Source of the DNA: Planctomycetota bacterium
GTDB taxonomy: Bacteria; Planctomycetota; PLA2; JAEUHO01
Assembly: GCA_028281445.1 (NCBI GenBank)
Contig: JANQJW010000032.1
Location: 1-64,000, forward strand
Direction of reading: 5' to 3'
Length of the DNA: 64,000 nt
Part shown: piece by piece, positions 18,097 to 26,897 of the stretch
Layout of the letters: each line of letters begins with the position of its first letter
Position numbering within the stretch: the stretch's first letter is position 1
Position numbers and translations under genes: made by a program
The notes under the pieces: generated by a model
Databases searched by the model: none
Seen by the model: only the letters and a program-made list of their open reading frames with translations
What the model was told of the DNA's origin: nothing

Positions 18097-19185
18097 TTGA
18101 CAACCGTCACCATCCGCGATTTGACGTTTGGGTATCCGGGCGAATCAGCTCTCTTCGATGGCCTCTCGTGCAGGCTTGGAGGCGCTGGAGCCGGCGGCTG
18201 CGTGTCCGCAGTCATGGGAAGCAGCGGCGTCGGGAAGTCGACTCTCCTACGACTGATTGCGCAGCTAGAAGAGCCGGGGGACGGCAGCAGCTTGACCTTC
18301 GAACCCGAGCTGAGTCAGCCGCCAGTGTTCCTCACGCAAGACGCAATCCTGCTTGACCACTACTCACGCAACCAGAACGCGCGCTACAGGAGCAGCGTGG
18401 GATCACAACGCGACAGCTTCGATTCCGACACGTTCGATGCAGTCAAGAGCGCCCTCGATCTCGGCGGTAGCTTCCTTTCAGATTCGCGCCCGATGCAGCC
18501 TGTGAGCGGGGGCGAGCGGCAACGCCTGGCACTCCTCAGAGACCTGAGCGTTCGTCCGGCGGTGATGCTCCTGGACGAGCCATGTCAGGGGCTGGACCGG
18601 CGGGTGAAGGTCAGACTGCTCCGTCAGATCCGAGAGCTCGCGATGGATCTCCAGCTGCTCGTGGTCTTGGCTACGCACCACGTCGACGAGATCATGCTGG
18701 CCGCCGACGAAGTGATCTACCTAGAGCGCGAGGCAACGGGCGCGCCGGTGACCAAAGCACAAGCTTGCCTCACCAGGGGTTTCGTAGCGGCCCCACCCAC
18801 TCTCGAAGCATGCGAGTCTGCTGCTTCGCCGATAGTGAACATCCTGCCCTGTAGACCCGTGGGAACCGAGACGTTGTGGCAACCGACGGCAACTCCGGAG
18901 GCACGACATCACTTGGCATTAGCACCCGAGTGTGTATTCCCGGGCGACGCGGGGTTTGGCGTATCAGACATGAGGAGCGGGCCCATCTTCGCGTGGTGCA
19001 TGCTCAGGGACAGCAATCTTGAGATCGCGATGCGCTACACTGCAGCAATGCGACCACCAACCGCGCTCGCCCTCCGCGGCGCATCACTCCTCTACAGTCT
19101 CGAGGCTGACAGACCGCGGCCGGTCATGGTAGACACGCTAGTCGCAAGAGGTAAGACATGCCTGACGATTCAACCTTCCTCGTGA
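18097..19185 (+). CDS. ABC transporter ATP-binding protein
   Basis: The 362-residue protein starts at TTG 18097 after GACGAGGAG. Residues 1-225 are a complete ABC ATPase: Walker A GSSGVGKST, Q-loop FLTQDA, signature SGGERQ, Walker B VMLLDEP and H-loop ATHHVDE. The last 130 residues are an extra domain with no clear match; it may sense substrate or regulate, as accessory domains do in some importers. The 3' end overlaps the SDR gene by 28 bases, indicating coupling. Confidence 0.9.
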   Translation: MTTVTIRDLTFGYPGESALFDGLSCRLGGAGAGGCVSAVMGSSGVGKSTLLRLIAQLEEPGDGSSLTFEPELSQPPVFLTQDAILLDHYSRNQNARYRSSVGSQRDSFDSDTFDAVKSALDLGGSFLSDSRPMQPVSGGERQRLALLRDLSVRPAVMLLDEPCQGLDRRVKVRLLRQIRELAMDLQLLVVLATHHVDEIMLAADEVIYLEREATGAPVTKAQACLTRGFVAAPPTLEACESAASPIVNILPCRPVGTETLWQPTATPEARHHLALAPECVFPGDAGFGVSDMRSGPIFAWCMLRDSNLEIAMRYTAAMRPPTALALRGASLLYSLEADRPRPVMVDTLVARGKTCLTIQPSS

Positions 19186-19949
19186 CGGGAGCCACCGGCT
19201 ACGTGGGCCAAGCGCTCGTGGCCCACTTCGCCCAGCGCCCAAAGACAAGGGTGCTAGCGTGTGCCCGCGGGCAGGGCAGCAGACTCTCTGCGTTGCGCGG
19301 GCAGCGCGTTGAAGTGCTCCCCCCGCTAGACCTGTCAGTTCCAGAAGAGGCCAATGAACTGGCTTCGCAGGTCGAAAGTCGCACGCAAGGTCGGTTCCAC
19401 ATAGTCAACTGCACGGGATTCTTCCCGGGCTTTCGGCGGATAGCGGAGTCGCACGACGATGATGCTGTGCGCAGCATGACCTCGAACTACTTGACGGTCT
19501 ACAACACCGCTAGAGCACTCCTGCCAGTAATGCGATCCAGAGGGGGTGGCCACTTCATCGCATTTGGCAGCCACTCCGGATATCAAGCGTTCCCATTGAT
19601 GGCGGCGTTCGACGCCGCCAAGGCAGCTGTCCAGCAGCTGATTCGGCACATCTCTAATGAGGAGTCCGAGAGTGGCATCGTGGCGAACTGCCTGTGCCCC
19701 GCAACCCTAGATACGGACGCCGAGAGGAAGCTGAAGCCCTTTGGCGACCACGATCACTGGATTAAACCCCACGAGATCGCAAGGTTCATTGAGAGGATTG
19801 TCGCAAGCGGGATGAACCTACTGCAAGGAAACGAACTCCACCTGTATAGGCACAGCGAGACGTACTTCCATCAGGCCTACTACGACAGGATTCGAACCAA
19901 ACCGTTGGCGGACGGGGGAGCCGACAATGAGCAGTCAGACGTTCGGTAA
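19158..19949 (+). CDS. short-chain dehydrogenase/reductase, catalytic Tyr replaced
   Basis: The 263-residue classical SDR has TGATGYVG (cofactor loop, 10-17), a weak NNAG-equivalent (NCTGFF), a Ser-containing strand (FIAFGSHSG) and FDAAKAAVQQL where YxxxK is expected. The catalytic Tyr is therefore Phe while the Lys is kept. Such a change usually lowers or removes redox activity, so it may be a binding or regulatory SDR, or use another residue. It overlaps the genes on both sides (28 and 23 bases), firmly tying it to the ABC operon. Confidence 0.8.
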   Translation: MPDDSTFLVTGATGYVGQALVAHFAQRPKTRVLACARGQGSRLSALRGQRVEVLPPLDLSVPEEANELASQVESRTQGRFHIVNCTGFFPGFRRIAESHDDDAVRSMTSNYLTVYNTARALLPVMRSRGGGHFIAFGSHSGYQAFPLMAAFDAAKAAVQQLIRHISNEESESGIVANCLCPATLDTDAERKLKPFGDHDHWIKPHEIARFIERIVASGMNLLQGNELHLYRHSETYFHQAYYDRIRTKPLADGGADNEQSDVR

Positions 19950-20724
19950 GGCTACTTGGAGCTTCGTTAGGGCGCACCGGAAGGACCTAGGCTGGATCTT
20001 CGCGGGCCCCACGGCCGCGGTCGTAGCCGCGGCTGTCCTTCTCGCGTCGAGGGGGAACGGCGGTCCACTGGACACCGCCACATGGAGCGGTGCCAGGTTC
20101 GACCCGGGGTACCCCATCCTAATCGCGCTGTTACTAGCAACCGTAATCCACGTGTTGATCAACACTGGCTACTTCTTTGCGCACATTCTCAAGCTGGCCT
20201 TGGACAAGCAATCACTGCTCAAGACGGGCGATGCTCACTTTCGTGCGGCTGTGTTCGCAACGGGAATCTCAATCATCGTTGCTTCGATTTGGGCTGGCAA
20301 CATCTTCAACGGCTTCATGACTGCGTGGAACGAGCACTCGAATGAGGTCTTTGCTCTCACGGTCTTTGCATTGTTTCTCTACATAGACCTCGAGCTTCAT
20401 CTGAGCTGCCGGGCACAACTTGCCGAGCTCGCCGATCCCAACGGCCCCCTAGCGAGCCACACGGCGAGGAGTCGGGCCGCAGAACAGCGCAGACTTGAGC
20501 TCGACTCACAACTTGCATCGCTGCAACTCTGGCTCATCGACGCTCCTGTGCTGATTGGAGTGATGGTAGTCCTTCTCATCACGCACCTGGACTCGCCACC
20601 AGTCCCGCATGGATTCATGACTGGCTTCACAGCGGGCGCTATCGCCATGCACCTCGCCGTGTCACAGGTCATTTTCGGCATTCTCACGCTTCGAGATCTT
20701 TACGTCCGCTCGCACTCCCCCTAG
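19927..20724 (+). CDS. polytopic membrane protein, last gene of ABC operon
   Basis: A 265-residue protein with about six hydrophobic segments (about 25-40, 63-90, 107-127, 139-155, 203-220, 230-250) and a charged loop around 158-195. No family is recognised. It starts inside the SDR gene, so it is translated with it. It could be a partner of the importer or an enzyme acting on the imported compound. No signature motif supports either. Confidence 0.6.
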   Translation: MSSQTFGKATWSFVRAHRKDLGWIFAGPTAAVVAAAVLLASRGNGGPLDTATWSGARFDPGYPILIALLLATVIHVLINTGYFFAHILKLALDKQSLLKTGDAHFRAAVFATGISIIVASIWAGNIFNGFMTAWNEHSNEVFALTVFALFLYIDLELHLSCRAQLAELADPNGPLASHTARSRAAEQRRLELDSQLASLQLWLIDAPVLIGVMVVLLITHLDSPPVPHGFMTGFTAGAIAMHLAVSQVIFGILTLRDLYVRSHSP

Positions 20725-21110
20725 AGCCGCGTCGACAGAGCGGGGAGCCAACCGCATGTAGACGTACGGGGGAAGCCTCGACCGATCAGGCCCACTACCA
20801 CTAGGGTCCAATCCGACCGAGTCGGCTCACTCAACCGCCAGCGAGAGCAGGACCGAGAGGGAAGACGTTCGTGCCGGAGTTCTTCATCAGCTTTGCGGGG
20901 GCGGCTCATTGGATTCCACATTCTCGGGCGCGCGGACCTAGCTCCGCTCAGCCTCTCAAGTGACTTGGTACGAAGATCGGGGGCACGTCATCAAGAAAGT
21001 GTCACGCCCATCGGAGGGGGCAACTCACTCGGGAAAGACGGACGGATGCGACAGGGGGGACTCTCGCCGGCGATACTAGGCACGCGCTAATCAACTCGTG
21101 GCGCCACTCC
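20725..21110. other. region between convergent operons
   Basis: The plus-strand ABC operon and the minus-strand SIR2 operon converge here. Apart from the short TIR-like start at 20871, no gene-like frame, repeat or strong terminator is seen. Confidence 0.4.
20871..20913 (+). pseudogene. possible TIR-domain N-terminal relic
   Basis: GTG 20871 follows AGAGGGAAG and opens VPEFFISFAGAAHWI. This resembles the first strand of bacterial TIR domains (FFISYAGADRxWAEWI). The match ends after about 14 residues and the frame soon stops. It may be the stub of a deleted TIR gene. The match is short, so chance is possible. Confidence 0.4.
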
Positions 21111-23165
21111 TCAAGATTGGCCGCTCTTACGAACCCACCAGCGCTGGTTCGCGTTTCCGTGACGCGAGAACTGGATAATGGTCGCCCCCGCAGACTTGGC
21201 CACACCAGCTACGTCCAAGACTTTGCCGCTTCCGGCGTTTGCAAGGATGTATCCGTCCCCTTCGGGAATCGCGCTCCAGAGCTGACTCCTGCTAGACCGC
21301 CGCGGGCTACGGGCTACCTTGCTGCCGTTCCTATGTTCGGGCGGCAGCACTGTGAGCATGCTGCCGTCGTAGGCTTTGAGCCGAAAGCACTCATCCTCCT
21401 CGTCACAGATCGCCCAGTGTTGTTGCTGTAGGTGTGCCCAAGGCGCTTGGACTACGTCTTCTTGTTCGATGCAAGTTAGAGCCATGCCGCTATTCACCGA
21501 AATGAAGGCCAAGGACTGGCCTGAAACCAGCGGCTGCCGAATCGTTCGGGCAACGCGAAACCCGATGCTGTTGAATCTCGTATCCGGCTCCATGCCGAGC
21601 CGCGCAGTTGCCCGCAAGAACCTGGCGTCGTAGTACCAGCATCCTCCTCTGACTACTCTTCTGGGTTCGTCAAGACACTCGTAGGCCGTTCCATCCGTAG
21701 GCGCCCCTGTGTAGTCCTCACTGTAGGTGTCTTGTACCCACTCCCAGACATTGCCCAAGACATCAAGTAGGCCAAACTGGTTTGGCTCGTAGGATCCAAC
21801 AGGTGTGGTCTGGTTCCTCTCGGACGCGTCGTAGTTTGCTCGGCCCGCCACTATGGTATCGCCCCACCAATAAGGGGTTGTAGTGCCGGCTCTGGCCATG
21901 TACTCCCACTCTGCCTCTGAGAGAAGTCTGTACGTACCCTCAACCGTGGGGAGGCTGTTCAACCACCTGACATAGTCTTGAGCATCGCTCCAACTAACGT
22001 GAATGACGGGGCGGGCTCCTCGGCCCCATCCGGAGTCTCGAGGAAGCACGAGGCCTCCAACGCTTCGCACATACGCATCCCACTCACTAAACGTAATGGG
22101 GGTCCGTGACACAGCAAAACGGCAGGCAATCTCAACTTTGTGTGCAGGTTGCTCGTTGGGCATTGCCCCCACCTCGGTCTCGCTGGAACCCATGATCAAT
22201 GTGCCTTCCGGAAGCACGACCATCTCTGGAACCGCGACACCATGCGCCTCGGTGAACGAATCCAAGTCCGCAATTACGGACGCCGCATCGCGGCCACGGG
22301 ACCCATCTGTCCCTGCCGACGATGGCCGGCGCAAGTCTTCGATAAAGGCCGGCAGGAACGAAAGCGTGGGCCCGAAGTCGAGTGGATACAGAGATCCACG
22401 CGCAGGGAAGCCTTGCGCTGCTTCCGTTTGAAGGAGGACGTAGTGCCTATGGCTGGGCGCGTCCTTGTGACCGAGCCACTCGATAAGAGGGCCCAGGTTC
22501 GGATCAAGTAGCCCACCCCCATAGCCTATGAACAGCAGAGTGCTAAAGCGCCCTAAGGCGGCTTGTATCTCCTGTGCGGCCTTGTTTCTCAAGACCGCCT
22601 CATAGCTCCTTACGCCTAGGACCACGCTCTTCGGCTCGTCCCACCAACCATGTAGGTGAAGCACTCCATCAGCACTGCCTTTTAATACTTCAACCCACTT
22701 GCGCGGGTTCCGCCAAGTAACGGCCGGGATGCTAGAACCATCAGGCCTGCTGGAAAGAACGCTATCGTAGTTGGTCGTCAGAATGGGGACTTCGAGTCCG
22801 TGGATCGCGTCAAGGAGTTTCCGATCGCGAACTTCGTGTTGGCCCACACTCGCTTCAAGCCAGCGGCTCCACTCGGCCCCGTCAGGCGCTTGTAGGCGAG
22901 ACTCGATAATATCGGCTGCCGCCAAGTGAAAGTCTATGGCGTCAGCCGACAGCAAGGACAGCACAGCTGCCCGCTCAGTTTCCGTCAAGCGCGGATGCCC
23001 AAATTGTGCGGCGTGCTGCAGCCCATCCTCAAGAAGCCCGGCCCACGACGCAGTCTTCGCGTTTCGCGTTGCGGCCAAAGACACTCCCGCACCTACGACA
23101 ACAGCCATGTCGCCGTTGACCAAGCGGCTCTTCAGCTCGCCGATCGCTCTTGAGTTCTCAGCCAT
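21111..23165 (-). CDS. SIR2-like domain / FGE-sulfatase domain / ricin-type lectin fusion
   Basis: The 684-residue protein has three domains. SIR2-like (about 12-285): GAGVS (25-29), TNYD (131-134), LHGWW (catalytic-type His about 172) and GYGGG (214-218), all NAD-pocket positions. FGE/sulfatase-modifying-factor fold (about 313-541): LPEGTLIMGS, RLLSEAEWEYMARAG, GNVWEWVQD, RVVRGGCWYYDARFLRATAR; the usual pair of catalytic cysteines is not evident. Ricin-type beta-trefoil (about 552-680) with QxW-type repeats (QQHW, SQLW, NQRWW). SIR2 domains are NAD-consuming effectors in several antiphage systems. FGE and lectin modules may serve as sensors or binding modules. It is the last gene of a five-gene operon, starting 2 bases after the GNAT stop. 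Confidence 0.85.
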   Translation of the reverse strand: MAENSRAIGELKSRLVNGDMAVVVGAGVSLAATRNAKTASWAGLLEDGLQHAAQFGHPRLTETERAAVLSLLSADAIDFHLAAADIIESRLQAPDGAEWSRWLEASVGQHEVRDRKLLDAIHGLEVPILTTNYDSVLSSRPDGSSIPAVTWRNPRKWVEVLKGSADGVLHLHGWWDEPKSVVLGVRSYEAVLRNKAAQEIQAALGRFSTLLFIGYGGGLLDPNLGPLIEWLGHKDAPSHRHYVLLQTEAAQGFPARGSLYPLDFGPTLSFLPAFIEDLRRPSSAGTDGSRGRDAASVIADLDSFTEAHGVAVPEMVVLPEGTLIMGSSETEVGAMPNEQPAHKVEIACRFAVSRTPITFSEWDAYVRSVGGLVLPRDSGWGRGARPVIHVSWSDAQDYVRWLNSLPTVEGTYRLLSEAEWEYMARAGTTTPYWWGDTIVAGRANYDASERNQTTPVGSYEPNQFGLLDVLGNVWEWVQDTYSEDYTGAPTDGTAYECLDEPRRVVRGGCWYYDARFLRATARLGMEPDTRFNSIGFRVARTIRQPLVSGQSLAFISVNSGMALTCIEQEDVVQAPWAHLQQQHWAICDEEDECFRLKAYDGSMLTVLPPEHRNGSKVARSPRRSSRSQLWSAIPEGDGYILANAGSGKVLDVAGVAKSAGATIIQFSRHGNANQRWWVRKSGQS

Positions 23166-23167
23166 CT

Positions 23168-23653
23168 CTATCTGCTACCAGGGAGTGCCACAAGATCCCA
23201 CTTCAGACGAAAGACCTTCTCATCTTCCTCACGGCGTCCGGTGTCTTCGAACCCCAGCTTCGAGTACAAGCGTTCGGCATCGGTGTTCCAGTGTAGGAAC
23301 TTGACGATCACCTCTACATTCGACCGCTCTGCCAATACCCTACTGAGCGTGCGCTGCAACGCAATCGTACCTACGCCTTCGCCCTGAAATCGACCGTCAA
23401 CCATCATGCGATGAACCTCTACGTGATCGCCGACATACATGAGGACCATAAGTCCGGCCGGCTCTTCTCCGACGTAGATTATCCGCACGTCCGCTTCCTC
23501 GGGTCGGGCACAAGCCTCGGCAAGGCTGCGCTCATTGGTGCAAATCAGACCTGATTGGTCCGAAGTCACTCTCAACTTGGTAGCTGCCTTCCAATTGTCC
23601 GGTCTAAGCGGGCGCAGACTCACGCTCGACCACTTGTATCGCTGCTCGCTCAA
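23168..23653 (-). CDS. GNAT-family N-acetyltransferase
   Basis: A 161-residue GNAT with the acetyl-CoA loop FQGEGVGTIALQ (motif A) preceded by the strand EVHRMMVDGR, and the C-terminal motif B region NTDAERLYSKLGFEDTG. Its start overlaps the desaturase stop by 4 bases (ATGA). It is followed by the SIR2-FGE-ricin gene. The substrate is unknown. Two different GNATs in one small operon suggest modification of a small molecule or of a partner protein. Confidence 0.88.
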   Translation of the reverse strand: MSEQRYKWSSVSLRPLRPDNWKAATKLRVTSDQSGLICTNERSLAEACARPEEADVRIIYVGEEPAGLMVLMYVGDHVEVHRMMVDGRFQGEGVGTIALQRTLSRVLAERSNVEVIVKFLHWNTDAERLYSKLGFEDTGRREEDEKVFRLKWDLVALPGSR

Positions 23654-24567
23654 CTGAGAATCCTCCGACGAATGGAAACCGTATCACCGTAGCCTCGCGG
23701 ATCGTTCTCCACGAGCTCCCGATGCACGCGCTTCACTCTGAAGAACGGAATGGATGGAAACAAGTGATGTACCGTGTGGTACGCATCACCAAGTGGATGC
23801 AGGAGGAGCTTCTGAACTGGTCCAACGTTTGAGTACGTGGCCCCCATGACGGACCGGAGGTTCTTGTACTCATGCTCCTCGATTTCTCCGAGGAACCTAA
23901 TCACGGGCAAGATGAAGAACACAGGTACGCCCCAGCAGAGACCCCACAAGCGCAGGATGCTTGGCAGAGGAGTGTCAAGGATGAACGCGCCACCCGCCAC
24001 CGCCACCACATGCCAGGCAATGAACCTAAGAACCGTGCCACGTCCAACGCCAATGGCTCGCCACCATCCGGGAACGTAGGGAACCAAACGCAGGGCAATC
24101 CCCTTTGCAAACGGCAACAGCCGCGTTCTATCCAGCCCGCGCAGATTCAGCTTCCTCCATCTTATGAGGTCAGTATCAGCGTCTCCGCCCAAGAACTGGT
24201 GATGGACCAAGTGCGTCCTGCGATAGCTGTCTACTTCCGAGAGCACTGGCCACGCCGCCAGCAGATTGGCCAGAAGATCGTTGAGTTTCCGTCTCCGGGT
24301 CCAGTTGTAGTGAGAGGCATCGTGTACGAGACACTCAAGTGCGCGCATCTCTCGAGCGGCGACGATCGCGGTAACTACGTAAAGCGGGATCCAATGGGCT
24401 AGTGGCATTCGCGACAAGAAGTGGCTTGCCAATAGTCCCGAACCAAGGATCAGCAAGTGAGCCGCCACCGCGCTAAGTACCGAGCGAAGAAGCGACGTTT
24501 TGGACAGTTCACGCAATCGGCTCTTGAGCCAAGCGGGGGCCGAGTAGCCGAGGGGGGCTTCGATCAT
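23650..24567 (-). CDS. membrane fatty-acid desaturase
   Basis: The 305-residue product from ATG 24567 carries the three histidine boxes of membrane diiron desaturases: HDASH (first), HLVHH (second) and HTVHH (third). Hydrophobic segments lie between them, and the third box is followed by FPSIPFFRVKRVH, typical of the desaturase/hydroxylase family. It acts on a lipid or long-chain acyl substrate in the membrane. It starts 10 bases after the cyclase gene and overlaps the next GNAT gene. An upstream in-frame start at 24642 would overlap the cyclase and has no better ribosome site. Confidence 0.88.
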   Translation of the reverse strand: MIEAPLGYSAPAWLKSRLRELSKTSLLRSVLSAVAAHLLILGSGLLASHFLSRMPLAHWIPLYVVTAIVAAREMRALECLVHDASHYNWTRRRKLNDLLANLLAAWPVLSEVDSYRRTHLVHHQFLGGDADTDLIRWRKLNLRGLDRTRLLPFAKGIALRLVPYVPGWWRAIGVGRGTVLRFIAWHVVAVAGGAFILDTPLPSILRLWGLCWGVPVFFILPVIRFLGEIEEHEYKNLRSVMGATYSNVGPVQKLLLHPLGDAYHTVHHLFPSIPFFRVKRVHRELVENDPRGYGDTVSIRRRILS

Positions 24568-24577
24568 GACTGTGCTT

Positions 24578-25327
24578 CTACGTAATGGCAAAGACCCGGG
24601 CAGGAAACCCAGAACCTCCCGCTGGCTTGGGGAAGGTGGCAACCGCGATGGCGCCTACCTCGGGGACCTTGTGCAAGTTGGCAAGCAACTCGATCTGGTA
24701 CTTGCCCTGCGAAAGTACATAGGTTTCGGCAGGAAACGAATCGGCTGAAACAACGACGCCTGGATCCGTATCCGGCGTCTCATGGCCGCAGGCCACTAGG
24801 TCTCGCTCCTCACACAAGAACTCTAGAGCGTCCGTACTCCATCCGGGAAAGTGACAGACGCCGACAGCGTCCTTGTTCATAACGCGATCCGGCTCAGGCC
24901 ACCGCTCAGCCCAGCCAGTGCGCAGCGCCACGAACGCGCCCCTTGGTACGAGTCCGTTGCGCGCCTCCCAATCACGAATGTCGTTCACCGTGATCACGTA
25001 GTCTGGGTCCTCCTCGACGCGGCCAACAACATCCAAGACCGCCAGGGGAAGGACCATCTCATGCACCCCCACCTGATCAAGGGTCCGCCCATGCTCAATG
25101 AAGTGACTGGGAGGATCGACGTGTGTACCCCACTGTCCGACGATCGAGTAACGGTGAGTCCTGAATCCATCCTTTTCAAACGTGTATAGCGCCACACGTT
25201 CCTCATTCGGCATGTCAGGCGCATGCGGTATGCCTGGCCCGAACGCATGAGTGAGGTCAACGAATCGCCTCGCGCGAAGCTCTTGTACTAGCTCCCAGAG
25301 ACGGTGGGACGTACGACTCTTGCTCAT
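24578..25327 (-). CDS. cyclase-family (KynB-type) metal-dependent hydrolase
   Basis: The 249-residue protein starts at ATG 25327, two bases after the upstream GNAT stop. It has the cyclase/kynurenine-formamidase metal motif GQWGTHVDPPSHF (H-x-D-x4-H) and downstream conserved segments: GAFVALRTGWAERW, HFPGWSTDALEFLCEE, ACGHETPDTDPG. These proteins bind Zn or Mn and hydrolyse or cyclise amide-like or polyketide substrates. Its operon partners (desaturase, two GNATs) suggest a role in making or altering a small acylated metabolite. Exact chemistry is unknown. Confidence 0.88.
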   Translation of the reverse strand: MSKSRTSHRLWELVQELRARRFVDLTHAFGPGIPHAPDMPNEERVALYTFEKDGFRTHRYSIVGQWGTHVDPPSHFIEHGRTLDQVGVHEMVLPLAVLDVVGRVEEDPDYVITVNDIRDWEARNGLVPRGAFVALRTGWAERWPEPDRVMNKDAVGVCHFPGWSTDALEFLCEERDLVACGHETPDTDPGVVVSADSFPAETYVLSQGKYQIELLANLHKVPEVGAIAVATFPKPAGGSGFPARVFAIT

Positions 25328-25329
25328 CG

Positions 25330-25782
25330 CTATTCCTCTCGCCGCGCTCGAACCAACTTGTGTTCCATCGGAGTGTTGCGGAGTGAAAGGGACTGCATTC
25401 CAAGACCCTCGTAGAATGGCTCCGTTCCCTTGATGGCCAAGAGGCCAACGAAGGCACACGGCTCCACGGACGACTCAATGCGACGAAGCAGGTCCACCGT
25501 CAACGCCGTCCCAATGCCCTGTCGCTGAAACTCAGGGTCAACCATCACGTCTTGGACATAGACATACAGACCGGCATCCCCCACGGCGCGCCCGAAGCCA
25601 ACGAGCCGTTCCTCAACGGCTACGCACCCGAAGAGTAGCGTGCGCTCGAATGCTAGGCGCACAGCACCGGCCGCCACTGCGGGCCAGCCGACAGCTCTCC
25701 GCAGATTGAGGTAGGACGCGATGGGGGGTCTATTCCAGTCCACACGGAAGTCGGTCACCGGAGTATCGTACCTCACCCTCAA
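25330..25782 (-). CDS. GNAT-family N-acetyltransferase
   Basis: A 150-residue GNAT whose core strand YVQDVMVDPEFQ and acetyl-CoA loop RQGIGTALTVDLL are intact, followed by CAFVGLLAIKGTEPFYEGLGM. The variant resembles the small GNATs that end with a PFYEGLGF-type motif. It is the first gene of the minus-strand operon that runs to the SIR2 fusion. The spacing to the cyclase is only 2 bases. Confidence 0.88.
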   Translation of the reverse strand: MRVRYDTPVTDFRVDWNRPPIASYLNLRRAVGWPAVAAGAVRLAFERTLLFGCVAVEERLVGFGRAVGDAGLYVYVQDVMVDPEFQRQGIGTALTVDLLRRIESSVEPCAFVGLLAIKGTEPFYEGLGMQSLSLRNTPMEHKLVRARREE

Positions 25783-26278
25783 CCGGCGATGCAGCCTACG
25801 GAGGGTTCTATCCGAGTAGCTCGTGAGTTCGGGGCGCGCTCCGACAAGACAACTCCCACGGTGGTTGACTCTTGCGAAACAGACTTGGCTGATAGGGGGC
25901 CTTGCACTCCCCCCGCCGCTACCCGATCATCGAACGCGGTCTTGCTCCGTCTTGCCGCCAGAGGCAGGAGTTGACTTTGGCCAAGCGCATTCGCTGTCAA
26001 GCTCCTACTGCCCAGGAAGTTACTGAGACCGGCTCGATCTCAACGATTACGACCTCCACGGCGATGAAGACCGATGAGGCGCCTCTGACCCAAAGGTGTA
26101 ATCCGTGGATGCACAGCAAGTTGACGCTTCTGGCAGCGGGCGAAACCGCCAGATGTCCCCCCTGACGGCCCCCGAGCGGACTCCATACGCCCAGGGAGGC
26201 TTGCTCCACAGGCTGTCGCTCGCCCCTCGGGCTATCGTCGCGCACGAGAAGACCTGCGCGAAGCGAGACCGCGACCTC
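25783..26278. other. intergenic, upstream of the SIR2 operon
   Basis: No recognisable gene on either strand in this 496-base stretch. Frames present are short and low in protein likeness. The promoter of the minus-strand operon should lie in the left part. No obvious inverted repeat or terminator was found. Confidence 0.4.
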
Positions 26279-26752
26279 CTATGGAAGCTTCCCCAGAGTA
26301 GCAATCATGTTGGCGGTTAGGTCCACGGCACTGGAATGCTGCAGCAATGCGTCTGTCGCGTGAAGTACGTGACCGTTCACGTGCTTTCTGTAGACGCTAT
26401 GCGTTTCAACAGTGTCTCACGGCAGTTGTGCCGCCTGCCGGATTCCGTACTCACCGTTGAACAGCACGATCACAGCATCATCGAAGTCAAACGAGCGGAA
26501 CGGAGAGAGCTGACGCTGCCCCGCGTTGCGAGGGTTGTAGACGACCCGCGCCTTCACCTGAAGTCGACGACCGTCCTCGAGCACCACATCCATGCTCTTC
26601 CTCGAATTCTCCTGGAGCTCACCGGAGAGAGTCTGCGCCGTCAGATACTCAGCAGGATTGTTTGTGCGTAGGATCTCGCGGCGTCGCAGCTCAGCGAGAA
26701 TTGACGAGTAGGTACTGAGCAGCGTCGCCACAGATGCTGACTTCACTTCCAT
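26279..26752 (-). pseudogene. nuclease-like protein of the DUF6998 type, interrupted by an in-frame TGA
   Basis: From ATG 26752 the frame reads LLSTYSSILAELRRREILRT, then a GELQENSRKSMDVVLEDG segment followed by LQVKARVV. The Asp...Gln-Val-Lys pattern fits a PD-(D/E)XK-type nuclease core. The frame meets a TGA at 26417-26419 after GIRQAAQLP. The same frame then continues for 45 codons (DTVETHSVYRKHVNGHV...ATDALL) to TAG at 26279, and that part matches the usual C-terminus of the family. The full reading would be 158 codons. It is most likely a nonsense mutation. Selenocysteine read-through is formally possible because tRNA-Sec is present, but this family is not known to contain selenoproteins. 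Confidence 0.65.
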
Positions 26753-26897
26753 GCCTACATCCTGGGGCGACCTCGCGAGCCTGCCTAGCCAGCCGTTTGT
26801 GCTGGCGGCTGCAGTCGACCTCGACGGAGGCTCGGCCCCGTAGCCTTGTCAACCGGGAGGGTCTAGAATCCGGTCCCTGTACGTGGGAGGAAACCCG

